A DNA stretch of 15,122 nucleotides from an uncultured Ignavibacteria bacterium (GTDB taxonomy: Bacteria > Bacteroidota > Ignavibacteria > Ignavibacteriales > Ignavibacteriaceae). Below, piece after piece: positions 1 through 8,210 of the stretch (positions within the stretch are counted from its first letter, which is position 1; the number at the start of each line of letters is the position of its first letter). The position numbers and the translations under genes are program-made. The stretch lies in contig CALKUG010000082.1 of assembly GCA_937996765.1 (NCBI GenBank), positions 1-15,122 on the forward strand, written 5' to 3'. Under the pieces are notes generated by a model that saw only the letters and a list, made by a program, of their open reading frames with translations, made no database searches and had not been told where the DNA came from.

Positions 1-296
1 AAATCTTTATCGGTTGAATCTATAACGATACCACTACTAAAATCCTGAAGTGCTTTTTTGTAATCGCCTAACTTATAATACGCTACACCACGGAAATAAA
101 ATACTCGAGCATCACCTGGAAAGTCCTTCACGGCTTCCGTAAGCACAGGTATTGCTTCCTTATATTGCTCACGCTTCACTAATTGAGCACCACGAAAGAG
201 TGGATTACCACTATCATTTATCTTATAATAGTACCAAACCGAAGCAATTATGCCAATTATAAGAAGCACACCAAATACACGCACAACTATGGTCAT
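1..296 (-). CDS. Membrane-anchored TPR protein, 3' part missing (partial)
   Basis: The minus strand reads open from an ATG at 296 to the window edge, giving about 98 residues. Residues 5-24 form one strongly hydrophobic segment with no clear signal-peptidase site, so a membrane anchor with a cytoplasm- or periplasm-facing repeat domain is likely. From about residue 33 two TPR-like helix pairs follow, including the canonical stretch around FYFRGVAYYKLGDYKKALQD with its G-Y/A pattern. TPR domains are protein-interaction scaffolds; the partner cannot be told from this fragment. There is no Shine-Dalgarno site before the start, but a TAnnTTTGC element lies 34 bases upstream. The gene is divergent from the response regulator at 381. 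The C-terminus lies outside the window, so total length and further domains are unknown. Confidence 0.75.
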   Translation of the reverse strand, partial: MTIVVRVFGVLLIIGIIASVWYYYKINDSGNPLFRGAQLVKREQYKEAIPVLTEAVKDFPGDARVFYFRGVAYYKLGDYKKALQDFSSGIVIDSTDKD

Positions 297-329
297 AATA
301 ATTTATTCTTATTTTTTATTTAACTGTTG

Positions 330-337
330 CAAAAATA
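330..337 (-). promoter_or_regulatory. Candidate -7 element (TATTTTTG) for the TPR gene
   Basis: The minus strand reads TATTTTTGC, a full match to the Bacteroidota-type TAnnTTTGY -7 element, about 34 bases before the ATG at 296. No convincing TTTG/TTG -33 element lies at the usual spacing, so this rests on the -7 match and position alone. The region is AT-rich, which raises the chance of a random hit. Confidence 0.4.
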
Positions 338-380
338 CACTAATAAGAATTAAATTGATACTACAAATTGTTTTTTTTCA

Positions 381-800
381 ATGTCCGAAGGGACAAAGGT
401 ATTAACTGTGGAAACGGATGAACTAGTACTCCCAAATGTACTATTAGTTGAAGATAATCAGATAAATAAAGATGTGGTAGAACGCTTCCTCAGAAAGATT
501 TGCAACATTGAACATTCTTACGACGGTCTAACCGCCATTGATATGGCAAAGAATAAGAAGTACAAACTGATTCTTATGGATATCAACCTCGGTCCGGGCA
601 TCGATGGAATGGAAACTGCAAAAAGAATACGAACAATATCGGGTTATGATAATACCGCTATTGTTGCAGTAACTGGGTATGCCCTTGCCGGAGACCGCGA
701 AAAGTTATTAAGTGAGGGTTGTTCCCACTATTTAGCTAAGCCGTTTACTCGTGCTGAAATCACCGATCTTGTTACTTCCCTATTAGCTGAAGTAGTATAA
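381..800 (+). CDS. Single-domain response regulator (receiver domain only)
   Basis: The 139-residue protein is a CheY-like receiver domain (about residues 19-139) with no output domain, so it probably acts by protein-protein contact or in a phosphorelay. The acidic pocket is E24/D25 in VLLVEDN, the phospho-acceptor is D67 in LILMDINLG, the switch Thr is T98 and the conserved Lys is K120 in the LAKPF motif. All key residues are present, so it should be phosphorylatable. The VEDNxxN start and the DINLGPGIDG loop, which has a Gly where many receivers have Pro, resemble receiver domains attached to hybrid histidine kinases. An extension of about 18 residues precedes the domain; a downstream GTG at 408 is an alternative start. 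No Shine-Dalgarno site is visible. No kinase gene is in the window, so the partner is unknown. Confidence 0.9.
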   Translation: MSEGTKVLTVETDELVLPNVLLVEDNQINKDVVERFLRKICNIEHSYDGLTAIDMAKNKKYKLILMDINLGPGIDGMETAKRIRTISGYDNTAIVAVTGYALAGDREKLLSEGCSHYLAKPFTRAEITDLVTSLLAEVV

Positions 801-817
801 CATAAGTTTATGTTTTT
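799..817 (+). terminator. Weak AT-rich hairpin after the response regulator
   Basis: AACATA (799-804) pairs with TATGTT (809-814) around an AGTT loop and is followed by more T residues. The stem is short and almost GC-free, so termination strength is doubtful. It overlaps the stop codon of the response regulator and lies in the 27-base convergent gap before the YceI gene. Confidence 0.3.
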
Positions 818-822
818 GTGGC

Positions 823-849
823 AGGTTTTATCGAGTTCCGCTAAAACCT
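823..849. repeat. Inverted repeat over the YceI stop codon
   Basis: AGGTTTTA (823-830) and TAAAACCT (842-849) are perfect 8-base inverted arms around an 11-base loop. The first arm contains the stop codon of the minus-strand YceI gene. Neither strand has a T-tract directly after the stem, so it is not a classical intrinsic terminator. It may still form the 3' end of the operon transcript and protect it from exonucleases. Confidence 0.4.
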
Positions 850-1454
850 ACCATAGAAACTTCTATAGAAATGGTTTCTGCTACTTTTTGACCTATAACA
901 ACATTTTTAACATTATAATCGCTTAATTTAACCGAGAATTTTGCTTTTACTCCCAACAAATCACCAGGAGCGCGTTCTCGCGTTTTCTCGCTTTCATCCA
1001 GATAAATAAGCTCAACATCCGCATTCAACGATTTAGTAATGCCTCGCATAGTAAAATTACCCGTTGCAACGCCAATAAGCTTATTGCCACTCTCTTTTTC
1101 TTTTAATGTAAAGCTGTTAATATCAAAAGAGATATAAGGATATTGATTGGCATCCAACCATTCAGAACCGCGCAAATGTTGGTCCCTCAGGTTAATACCC
1201 GTTCTCATAGCAGCAACTTTTACAACAATGTTGCCTTTCATTGTTTGCGGTGACTTAACATCAAACTCAACTGTTCCATACAAATCAGTTACAACACCAT
1301 CAATATCTTCGAAAGGTGCTTTACTTATGAATCGAATTTGATTTCTATCACCATCGGTTGTAAAAGTAAATTTCTTTTTTCCCGTTGCCGTAACGTCAAA
1401 TCCTTGTGAGAATATTACTCCGGTAACCAATATCATAAATATTAAAATTTTCAT
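828..1454 (-). CDS. YceI-family periplasmic lipid/isoprenoid-binding protein
   Basis: The 208-residue protein begins with a short cleavable-type signal sequence (KILIFMILVTGVIFSQG, residues 2-18), so it should be exported. The rest matches the YceI family, a lipocalin-like beta-barrel that binds polyisoprenoid chains such as quinone side chains. The clearest family mark is the stretch around residues 80-112, with an RTGINLRDQHLRG segment followed by a W/F-L-D and a P-x-I-x-F strand. Length is normal for the family. Its ATG overlaps the stop of the upstream small membrane protein (ATGA arrangement), so it is the last gene of the four-gene operon read from 3502. The location beside two CxxCH proteins is consistent with shuttling or sequestering a quinone-like lipid in the periplasm. 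That role is inference; YceI proteins are also known as stress-induced proteins without redox partners. Confidence 0.88.
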   Translation of the reverse strand: MKILIFMILVTGVIFSQGFDVTATGKKKFTFTTDGDRNQIRFISKAPFEDIDGVVTDLYGTVEFDVKSPQTMKGNIVVKVAAMRTGINLRDQHLRGSEWLDANQYPYISFDINSFTLKEKESGNKLIGVATGNFTMRGITKSLNADVELIYLDESEKTRERAPGDLLGVKAKFSVKLSDYNVKNVVIGQKVAETISIEVSMVGFSGTR

Positions 1455-1717
1455 TGTTGTTCTCTTTTTTTATTGAGCATTTTTAAAACAAAAAACAATG
1501 TGACCAGTTCAATCACCGCTATAACCAAAAAGAAATCAAGTCCGGGCACAAACCCCGGAACGCCTTCCCTGTAGGTTGTACCCATAAGTTCGTCAGTTTT
1601 TGTAACAAATACTTCGGTTTTTGTAAAAATTTCTCCACCTAATACTTGCCAAATAATCAGGTTAAAAAGAAGCGGAATCGTCATTCCTATAATCAGTAAC
1701 TTTTGTATTCTCGACAT
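1451..1717 (-). CDS. Small two-helix membrane protein, unknown function
   Basis: I do not recognise this family. The 88-residue protein has two hydrophobic segments, about residues 7-27 and 61-80, joined by a polar loop of about 35 residues rich in Thr, Glu and Gly, and ends in a basic tail (NKKREQQ). This topology places the loop outside the cytoplasm and both ends inside. It contains no His or Cys, so it cannot supply His ligands for a b-type haem. I chose the ATG at 1717 because a GAGG site lies 6 bases upstream; an in-frame TTG at 1729 would add four residues and overlap the upstream stop. It sits between the barrel-cytochrome gene and the YceI gene, with overlap or near-overlap on both sides, so its role is probably tied to theirs. 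An inner-membrane anchor or adaptor is possible but unproven. Confidence 0.72.
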   Translation of the reverse strand: MSRIQKLLIIGMTIPLLFNLIIWQVLGGEIFTKTEVFVTKTDELMGTTYREGVPGFVPGLDFFLVIAVIELVTLFFVLKMLNKKREQQ

Positions 1718-1725
1718 ATCAAACC

Positions 1726-2814
1726 TCAATAGAATAAGTGTAATTGCACAACTAACGAATTGTTGGGTAACGTGGCGTCTTCAAGTTGAAAACGATATTG
1801 GGGTCGTATTTCTACAAAACTGTAGGGCATAAATTCAAAACCTACAATAAGTCGTGAAATCTGATCTTTATCAATTGATGCATTAGGATCTATATAATCA
1901 TATCTCACAACCGCTTCACCACCGAGCATAAATCTGTAAGCAACTTCAGTCATTGCTAACACCGATTGAGCATCAGCGGTAAGGTAATTTTCGGCTTTAT
2001 CATATTCCGCCAATAAGCTAAATTCACCAAAACCAATACCTCCAAAAAATCCATAAATCTTTGCAGATGCAGGTAGTTTTACCATAGCTCCTGAAGCGCC
2101 AATAACAAGATTTGCATCTCCAATTGTTGGTCTAACTTCAACACGTGAAGTATATGTAGGGTCTGAAGCAAGTGTTCTATTAAAATTGCTTTTGGCAGCA
2201 GAAAAAGTAACAAATAATAACTTATCGAGTGAGTAACCTAATTCCACACCTGTTTCGGTATATGATGGAGAATACAAATTACCTCGGCTCACACCTACGG
2301 TTGCAGTTACAAAATTATCGCCACCACGAGTGTATGCGGTATGGTCGTCAATTCTTATCCCAAAGTTTGGCGTAAAGGCACCTGCTTTAACATAACCGGA
2401 CTTGTTGAAGAAATTAACAATACCATAGCCCTCCCAAATGCGTTGAAGGTAGTCGTACCGAGCACTCACTACAATTTCTTCACTAATCTGGATTGAGGAG
2501 TATAACGAAGCTGACATGTTTTGAAAATCACTTCGCTTTAATTCTTCACTATATAAAAACTGAGAACGAAAATCCAATCCAAATTGAATGGATTTGTTGA
2601 GCTTAGGAGGTGAATCAAACTCTCGTGATGAGCGTGCTCCCAAAACGTTTTTAGCAAAGTACCAGCCATCCTCACTCAGCATACCACCACCGGTAGGATT
2701 AACGTGGCAATCTGAGCATTTATCGCCGAGCTTAGTTGCAAATCTCGGCAATGCAAAAAGTTGTGCCGATAGAGCAAAAACAAAAAGGGTAAAAATTAAT
2801 TTCGCATTTTTCAT
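1726..2814 (-). CDS. Outer-membrane beta-barrel with N-terminal CxxCH (haem c-like) module
   Basis: The 362-residue protein starts with a signal peptide (about residues 1-21). Next comes a short module with CSDCH (C33, C36, H37) followed by a VNPTGGGML stretch, the type of site to which c-type haem is attached in the periplasm. From about residue 65 to the end the sequence alternates polar and hydrophobic residues in strand-length blocks, with many Tyr/Phe and Gly, and ends in LVVQLHLFY, a typical outer-membrane barrel C-terminus with a terminal aromatic. It therefore looks like a porin-like barrel fused to a mono-haem or metal-binding plug. The neighbour upstream (start 3502) has a very similar CxxCH-V-xxx-GGG module, separated from this gene by 16 bases. 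A role in moving electrons or haem across the outer membrane is inference. A plain porin in which the Cys pair forms a disulfide is the main alternative. Confidence 0.78.
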   Translation of the reverse strand: MKNAKLIFTLFVFALSAQLFALPRFATKLGDKCSDCHVNPTGGGMLSEDGWYFAKNVLGARSSREFDSPPKLNKSIQFGLDFRSQFLYSEELKRSDFQNMSASLYSSIQISEEIVVSARYDYLQRIWEGYGIVNFFNKSGYVKAGAFTPNFGIRIDDHTAYTRGGDNFVTATVGVSRGNLYSPSYTETGVELGYSLDKLLFVTFSAAKSNFNRTLASDPTYTSRVEVRPTIGDANLVIGASGAMVKLPASAKIYGFFGGIGFGEFSLLAEYDKAENYLTADAQSVLAMTEVAYRFMLGGEAVVRYDYIDPNASIDKDQISRLIVGFEFMPYSFVEIRPQYRFQLEDATLPNNSLVVQLHLFY

Positions 2815-2830
2815 AAGAATATCACTTCGC

Positions 2831-3502
2831 TTACTTTAAAAGAATCATGGATTTGGTTTCTGAAAATGAACCTGCCTCTATCCTATAAAGATAGACACCC
2901 GATGGTACTGACACACCAGCATCATTTGTGCCATCCCAAGAGAGTTTATGCTTTCCGATACTATAAACAGCATTGGTTAATTCTTTAATCTTCTCACCAT
3001 TAACCGAGAAAATCACCAGACTCACAGTAGATTCTTTAGGAACAATAAATTCTAATGTTGTAGAAGGATTAAACGGATTTGGATAATTTGCAGAAAGTAC
3101 AAAATCTACAATCGAACCATCACTATTATATTCGTTTGAAACAGGAATGCTTGACGCAAGACCCGGATTAGAAACACTTGCTGCACTACCAGGGCTTTGT
3201 TGACCAACTTTCCAAGTACCATTAGGGTCTTGAAGTTCTGCACCATTAGTGAATCCATCACCATCGGAATCTTTACTTGCGAGTGCTGCATTCCAATTAA
3301 CATTACCACCTTGTAAGGTAAGCTCAACATCTTGTCCAAAAGGAGTTAACGTACCACCACCACCGGCTGAAACATGACAAGTAGCGCAGGAAAATTTAGA
3401 ACCGTGCGGAATTTGTGTTACACGAAAAGATTGACTTTTTAAGCTTTCGTCGGCTACCAACAAGAGCACAGCAAAAAAAACTATTATCAATAGATAACGC
3501 AT
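2831..3502 (-). CDS. Secreted temptin-like CxxCH protein with T9SS sorting domain
   Basis: The 223-residue protein has a signal sequence (about 1-23), a temptin-like domain (about 24-114) and a C-terminal T9SS type A sorting domain (about 134-223). The temptin-like part shows, in order, CATCH (C39, C42, H43) with a GGGGTLTPFG stretch, a W-x-ALA segment, the calcium-loop-like DSDGDGFTNGAEL (78-90), then DPNGTW and SNPG. From memory this order recalls the Aplysia pheromone protein temptin and bacterial relatives. The tail begins with NYPNPFNPSTT and ends in SMILLK, as in T9SS cargo, so the protein should be exported and fixed or released at the cell surface. The start has a GAGG site 6 bases upstream. 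It is the first gene of the operon leading to the barrel, small membrane protein and YceI genes. Covalent haem binding is plausible from CxxCH but not shown. Confidence 0.82.
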   Translation of the reverse strand: MRYLLIIVFFAVLLLVADESLKSQSFRVTQIPHGSKFSCATCHVSAGGGGTLTPFGQDVELTLQGGNVNWNAALASKDSDGDGFTNGAELQDPNGTWKVGQQSPGSAASVSNPGLASSIPVSNEYNSDGSIVDFVLSANYPNPFNPSTTLEFIVPKESTVSLVIFSVNGEKIKELTNAVYSIGKHKLSWDGTNDAGVSVPSGVYLYRIEAGSFSETKSMILLK

Positions 3503-3568
3503 AGATACCTCAATTTAGAAAAATAATTAATGAATAATACTCGACAAATTAATAACGTTTAATATTCA

Positions 3569-3594
3569 ATTTGAGTTCAAATAAATATTTATTT
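3569..3594. promoter_or_regulatory. Two adjacent dyads, possible operator
   Basis: ATTTGA-GT-TCAAAT (3569-3582) has perfect 6-base arms. It overlaps a perfect 16-base palindrome made only of A and T (3579-3594, AAATAAATATTTATTT). The pair lies 67-92 bases before the start of the temptin-like gene and about 90-110 bases upstream of the plus-strand -7 element. The position suits a regulator of the cytochrome operon. The AT-only palindrome could be chance in AT-rich DNA. Confidence 0.35.
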
Positions 3595-3681
3595 TTATTC
3601 GGAGTAAATTTATTACGAGAAATAATTCGCAAAAGAGTGGCTTACTATCCGATTTTCTTATTATTTTTCGTTCGCAAACTC

Positions 3682-3689
3682 TATATTTG
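3682..3689 (+). promoter_or_regulatory. Promoter -7 element (TATATTTG) for the CoA-transferase
   Basis: TATATTTGT fully matches TAnnTTTGY. A weak TTTTC-like -33 lies near 3652-3657. Transcription would begin near 3696, giving a leader of about 120 bases before the chosen ATG at 3817. Confidence 0.5.
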
Positions 3690-3705
3690 TAGTGTTTAGA
3701 ATTTG

Positions 3706-3727
3706 GTGTTTCAGGCAAAAGAAACAC
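3706..3727 (+). other. Hairpin near the 5' end of the CoA-transferase leader
   Basis: GTGTTTC (3706-3712) and GAAACAC (3721-3727) form a perfect 7-base stem around an 8-base loop, about ten bases after the predicted transcription start. No T-tract follows, so it is not a terminator. A 5' stabilising stem or small control element is possible. It does not match a riboswitch class I know. Confidence 0.3.
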
Positions 3728-3816
3728 AGAAAAATGGTAATCGGAAGGTTTTAGTTAAACAACTCTCCTTTTGTCTATCAAAAAGTAACGACAGTAAACT
3801 CACAAGGATAAAAAGT

Positions 3817-5316
<1,500 letters not shown>

Positions 5317-5330
5317 TAGTTTTTACTATT

Positions 5331-5367
5331 AAAAAGGCCTTCAAATCACGAAGGCCTTTTTTATTTT
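5331..5367 (+). terminator. Strong intrinsic terminator after the CoA-transferase
   Basis: AAAAAGGCCTTC (5331-5342) and GAAGGCCTTTTT (5350-5361) form a perfect 12-base stem around a 7-base loop, continuing into a T-rich tract. It begins 15 bases after the stop codon. It separates the CoA-transferase from the dehydrogenase/sucC unit. Confidence 0.93.
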
Positions 5368-5387
5368 AAACCTTTTTCAAAACTTCC

Positions 5388-5417
5388 TTGTTAGTTAGAT
5401 TAAGTTACTTAATTTTT
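5388..5417 (+). promoter_or_regulatory. Weak candidate promoter for the dehydrogenase/sucC unit
   Basis: TTG (5388-5390) is followed after 19 bases by TAATTTTT (5410-5417), a one-mismatch -7 element. A promoter is expected here because a strong terminator lies just upstream. The exact position is uncertain. Confidence 0.25.
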
Positions 5418-5453
5418 CGTAGTTAAATTTTGAAAAACTGGAGATTATCCTTA

Positions 5454-7001
5454 ATGAAAATTGGTGCTTTCAAAAACGAAGCTTTCCTCGATTTCACTCA
5501 ACCCAAAAATCTCACCGCTCAGAAAAAAGCCATAACAGAAATTAGAAAGAAGTTAGGTAAAACCTATGAGCTTATTATTGGTGGAAAAAAGGTTAAATCA
5601 GATGCCTCTTTTTCAACCTTTAACCCCTCTCAACCAAGTGAACTTATTGCCACTTTCCATAAGGGCAATAAAGATCATGCCGAGCAAGCTGTAGCAGCTG
5701 CATTAAAAGCATTTGACACTTGGCAGTACGAAACTGCTGAAAAAAGAGTTGCGATAATTCTTAAAGCTGCTGCCATTATGCGCAAAAGAAGATTGGAAAT
5801 TAACGCATACCTTATTTTAGAGGCTGGAAAGAATTTTGCGGAAGCAGATGCCGATACCGCAGAGGCAATTGATTTTCTTGAATTTTATGGTCGTGAAATG
5901 CTGCGTTATGCCGGTAAGCAACCGATAACCCCCATTAAAGGCGAAAAGAATGAACTCAATTATATTCCCTTAGGTGTAGGTGTAATAGTTCCTCCTTGGA
6001 ACTTCCCTTTTGCAATTCTTGCAGGAATGTCTGCCGCATCAATTGTTTGTGGAAATACCATAGTACTTAAACCCTCGAGCGAAACACCAATGATGGGTAG
6101 ATTGTTTGTTGAGATTATGGTACAAGCAGGACTTCCTAAAGGTGTTCTCAATTTCTTGCCCGGTTCAGGAGCTGAAGTTGGTGATACCTTAGTGGCACAT
6201 CCTAAAGTGCGTTTTATATCATTTACAGGTTCTATGCAAGTGGGTATTCATATAAACGAACTTGCCGCCAAGGTTCAACCAGGACAAATTTGGCTTAAAC
6301 GCGTTGTTGCTGAAATGGGTGGAAAAGATTGCATTGTTGTGGATAGCGAAGCTGATTTAGATGCAGCTGTTACCGGTGTTGTTCAAAGCGCTTTTGGATT
6401 CCAAGGTCAAAAATGCTCAGCATGTTCGCGAGCTATTGTAGATAAAACATTGTACAAAGATTTTGTAAAGAAGTTAGAAACTCAGGTAAAAGAGATTCAA
6501 GTGGGTCCAGCCGAAGAGAATTTCAGAATGGGTCCTGTCATATCCAAATCAGCTCGTAAAACGATTCAAGAATATATAGAAATCGGCAAAAAAGAAGGTA
6601 AACTACTCATTGGCGGCCAATCACCTGAGGGAGATGGCTATTATTTGAACCCAACCGTTTTTATTGATATTAAACCGGGTGCTGTCATTGAACAAGAAGA
6701 AATATTTGGTCCGGTACTTGCAGTTATTAAATCAAATAATTTTGACCATGCCTTAAAAATTGCCAACGATACTCGCTACGGTTTAACCGGTGCGGTGTAT
6801 TCGAAAAACAAAGCAAAAATTGCACGTGCCAAAAAGGAATTACTTATTGGTAATCTTTATTTTAACCGTAAATGCACAGGTGCATTGGTGGGTGTTCATC
6901 CTTTTGGCGGTTTTAATATGTCGGGTACTGATTCAAAAGCCGGCGGCAGAGACTATTTATTGTTGTTTATGCAAGCTAAACTCATTAGCGAAAAAGTTTA
7001 A
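5454..7001 (+). CDS. pruA: L-glutamate gamma-semialdehyde dehydrogenase (1-pyrroline-5-carboxylate dehydrogenase)
   Basis: This aldehyde dehydrogenase uses NAD+ to oxidise glutamate-gamma-semialdehyde to glutamate, the last step of proline breakdown and of the arginine/ornithine route, in the cytoplasm. It is the monofunctional RocA/PruA type, 515 residues from the ATG at 5454, the usual length. Visible marks are PPWNFP (180-185), FTGSMQVG (257-264), catalytic E287 in EMGGKD and catalytic C321 in GQKCSACS. The C-terminal block from NRKCTGALVG through PFGGFNMSGTDSKAGG distinguishes this subfamily from other aldehyde dehydrogenases. A GGAG site lies 10 bases before the chosen ATG; an upstream in-frame TTG at 5430 is less likely. 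The sucC gene follows after 15 bases, so the two are co-transcribed. No proline dehydrogenase gene is in the window, so the source of its substrate is not shown. Confidence 0.95.
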   Translation: MKIGAFKNEAFLDFTQPKNLTAQKKAITEIRKKLGKTYELIIGGKKVKSDASFSTFNPSQPSELIATFHKGNKDHAEQAVAAALKAFDTWQYETAEKRVAIILKAAAIMRKRRLEINAYLILEAGKNFAEADADTAEAIDFLEFYGREMLRYAGKQPITPIKGEKNELNYIPLGVGVIVPPWNFPFAILAGMSAASIVCGNTIVLKPSSETPMMGRLFVEIMVQAGLPKGVLNFLPGSGAEVGDTLVAHPKVRFISFTGSMQVGIHINELAAKVQPGQIWLKRVVAEMGGKDCIVVDSEADLDAAVTGVVQSAFGFQGQKCSACSRAIVDKTLYKDFVKKLETQVKEIQVGPAEENFRMGPVISKSARKTIQEYIEIGKKEGKLLIGGQSPEGDGYYLNPTVFIDIKPGAVIEQEEIFGPVLAVIKSNNFDHALKIANDTRYGLTGAVYSKNKAKIARAKKELLIGNLYFNRKCTGALVGVHPFGGFNMSGTDSKAGGRDYLLLFMQAKLISEKV

Positions 7002-7016
7002 TTAAAAGGTAAAGAA

Positions 7017-8183
7017 ATGAAAATACACGAATATCAGGCAAAAGAGATTCTAAGGAATTATAATGTTGCCGTTCCCATGGGTGCCTCGGCTGATACTGCA
7101 GAAGAAGCTGTTCGTATAGCAAAAGAAGTTTTAGGTGGCTCAGTTTGGGTGGTGAAAGCACAAATACACGCCGGTGGCAGAGGTAAAGGTGGCGGCGTTA
7201 AGGTCGCAAAAACGCTTCATGAAGTTTACGAATTTACCAAAGCAATGTTAGGCATGAACTTAATTACGCATCAAACAGGCCCAGAAGGTCAAGTGGTTCG
7301 TAAAGTTCTTATCGAGCAAGGCGTGGATATCAAACGCGAACTTTATGTTGGAATAACTTTAGACCGCGCAATTGGTAAAAATGTATTTATGGTTTCCACC
7401 GAAGGCGGTATGGAAATCGAAAAAGTAGCTGAAGAAACACCCGAAAAAATTATCAAAGAGGCAATTGACCCTGCCCTTGGATTACGCTCCTATCAAGCGC
7501 GCTCGTTGGCATATGCTCTCGGGTTAGAAGGTGATCAGCAAAAAAGTGGATTAAAGTTCTTTAATGCACTGTATAAAGCTTATGTAGAATCCGATGCTTC
7601 ATTGGCAGAAATCAATCCATTAGTAGTTACCGGTGATGGTGCAGTGATTGCGTTAGATGCTAAAATGAATTTTGATGACAATGCTCTTTATCGCCATCCT
7701 GATATTGTGAATTACAGAGATGTTCACGAAGAAGATCCTCTTGAAGTAGAGGCCTCAAAGTTCAACCTCAATTATATAAAACTTGATGGTAACGTTGGTT
7801 GTATGGTAAATGGTGCGGGACTCGCAATGGGTACTATGGATATCATCAAATTAGCCGGTGGTGAACCTGCAAACTTTTTGGACGTGGGCGGCGGAGCTAA
7901 CAAAACCACGGTTGCAAATGGTTTTAAAATCATTCTCTCCGATAAAAATGTGAGAGCTATACTCATTAATATTTTTGGTGGCATTGTTCGCTGCGATCGT
8001 GTAGCACAAGGTGTTATTGATGCCGCAAAAGAGATTAATGTGAATGTTCCGATTGTGGTTCGTTTAGCCGGAACTAATGCAGAAGAAGCCGCAGTTTTAC
8101 TTGAAGAATCAGGACTTAAGTTCGAAGTAGCAAAGAACTTAAAGCAAGCTGCCGAACTTATTACAGCAGTATTAAAGAACTGA
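7017..8183 (+). CDS. sucC: Succinyl-CoA synthetase (ADP-forming) beta subunit
   Basis: The beta subunit binds nucleotide and succinate in the enzyme that interconverts succinyl-CoA and succinate with ATP or GTP formation in the TCA cycle. At 388 residues it has the family's usual length. An N-terminal ATP-grasp domain (about 2-235) carries [12 protein letters not shown] (51-62), N200 in AEINPL and D214 in ALDAKM. The C-terminal ligase domain (about 250-385) carries [18 protein letters not shown] and [11 protein letters not shown]. An AAAAGG site lies about 8 bases before the ATG. It is the second gene after the semialdehyde dehydrogenase and ends in a terminator. The alpha subunit gene sucD, needed for the phosphohistidine and CoA site, is not next to it and must lie elsewhere if the enzyme is functional. 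Confidence 0.97.
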   Translation: MKIHEYQAKEILRNYNVAVPMGASADTAEEAVRIAKEVLGGSVWVVKAQIHAGGRGKGGGVKVAKTLHEVYEFTKAMLGMNLITHQTGPEGQVVRKVLIEQGVDIKRELYVGITLDRAIGKNVFMVSTEGGMEIEKVAEETPEKIIKEAIDPALGLRSYQARSLAYALGLEGDQQKSGLKFFNALYKAYVESDASLAEINPLVVTGDGAVIALDAKMNFDDNALYRHPDIVNYRDVHEEDPLEVEASKFNLNYIKLDGNVGCMVNGAGLAMGTMDIIKLAGGEPANFLDVGGGANKTTVANGFKIILSDKNVRAILINIFGGIVRCDRVAQGVIDAAKEINVNVPIVVRLAGTNAEEAAVLLEESGLKFEVAKNLKQAAELITAVLKN

Positions 8184-8210
8184 TTACTCTTTTCTATTTT
8201 TCTTAGAATT

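Larger units (their letters stand above)
3503..3816. other. Divergent intergenic region (314 bases) without a gene
   Basis: This is the longest gene-free stretch. It separates the minus-strand cytochrome/temptin operon from the plus-strand CoA-transferase. It holds two adjacent dyads (3569-3594), a -7 element for the plus strand (3682-3689) and a leader hairpin (3706-3727). The plus-strand reading frame is open back to a TTG at 3703, but the residues before 3817 do not resemble the enzyme family, so I treat 3703-3816 as leader. I found no convincing -7 element for the minus-strand operon; the nearest is a one-mismatch TTAATTTG around 3543-3550. Confidence 0.6.

Noticed and set aside
3106..3339. 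77-residue minus-strand frame inside the temptin-like gene
   Set aside because: It is an alternative frame of the same strand fully inside a gene with recognisable domains, and its own sequence has no family marks.
3703..3816. N-terminal 38-residue extension of the CoA-transferase from a TTG start
   Set aside because: The residues do not fit the family, the 499-residue form has the usual length, and a good ribosome-binding site precedes the ATG at 3817.
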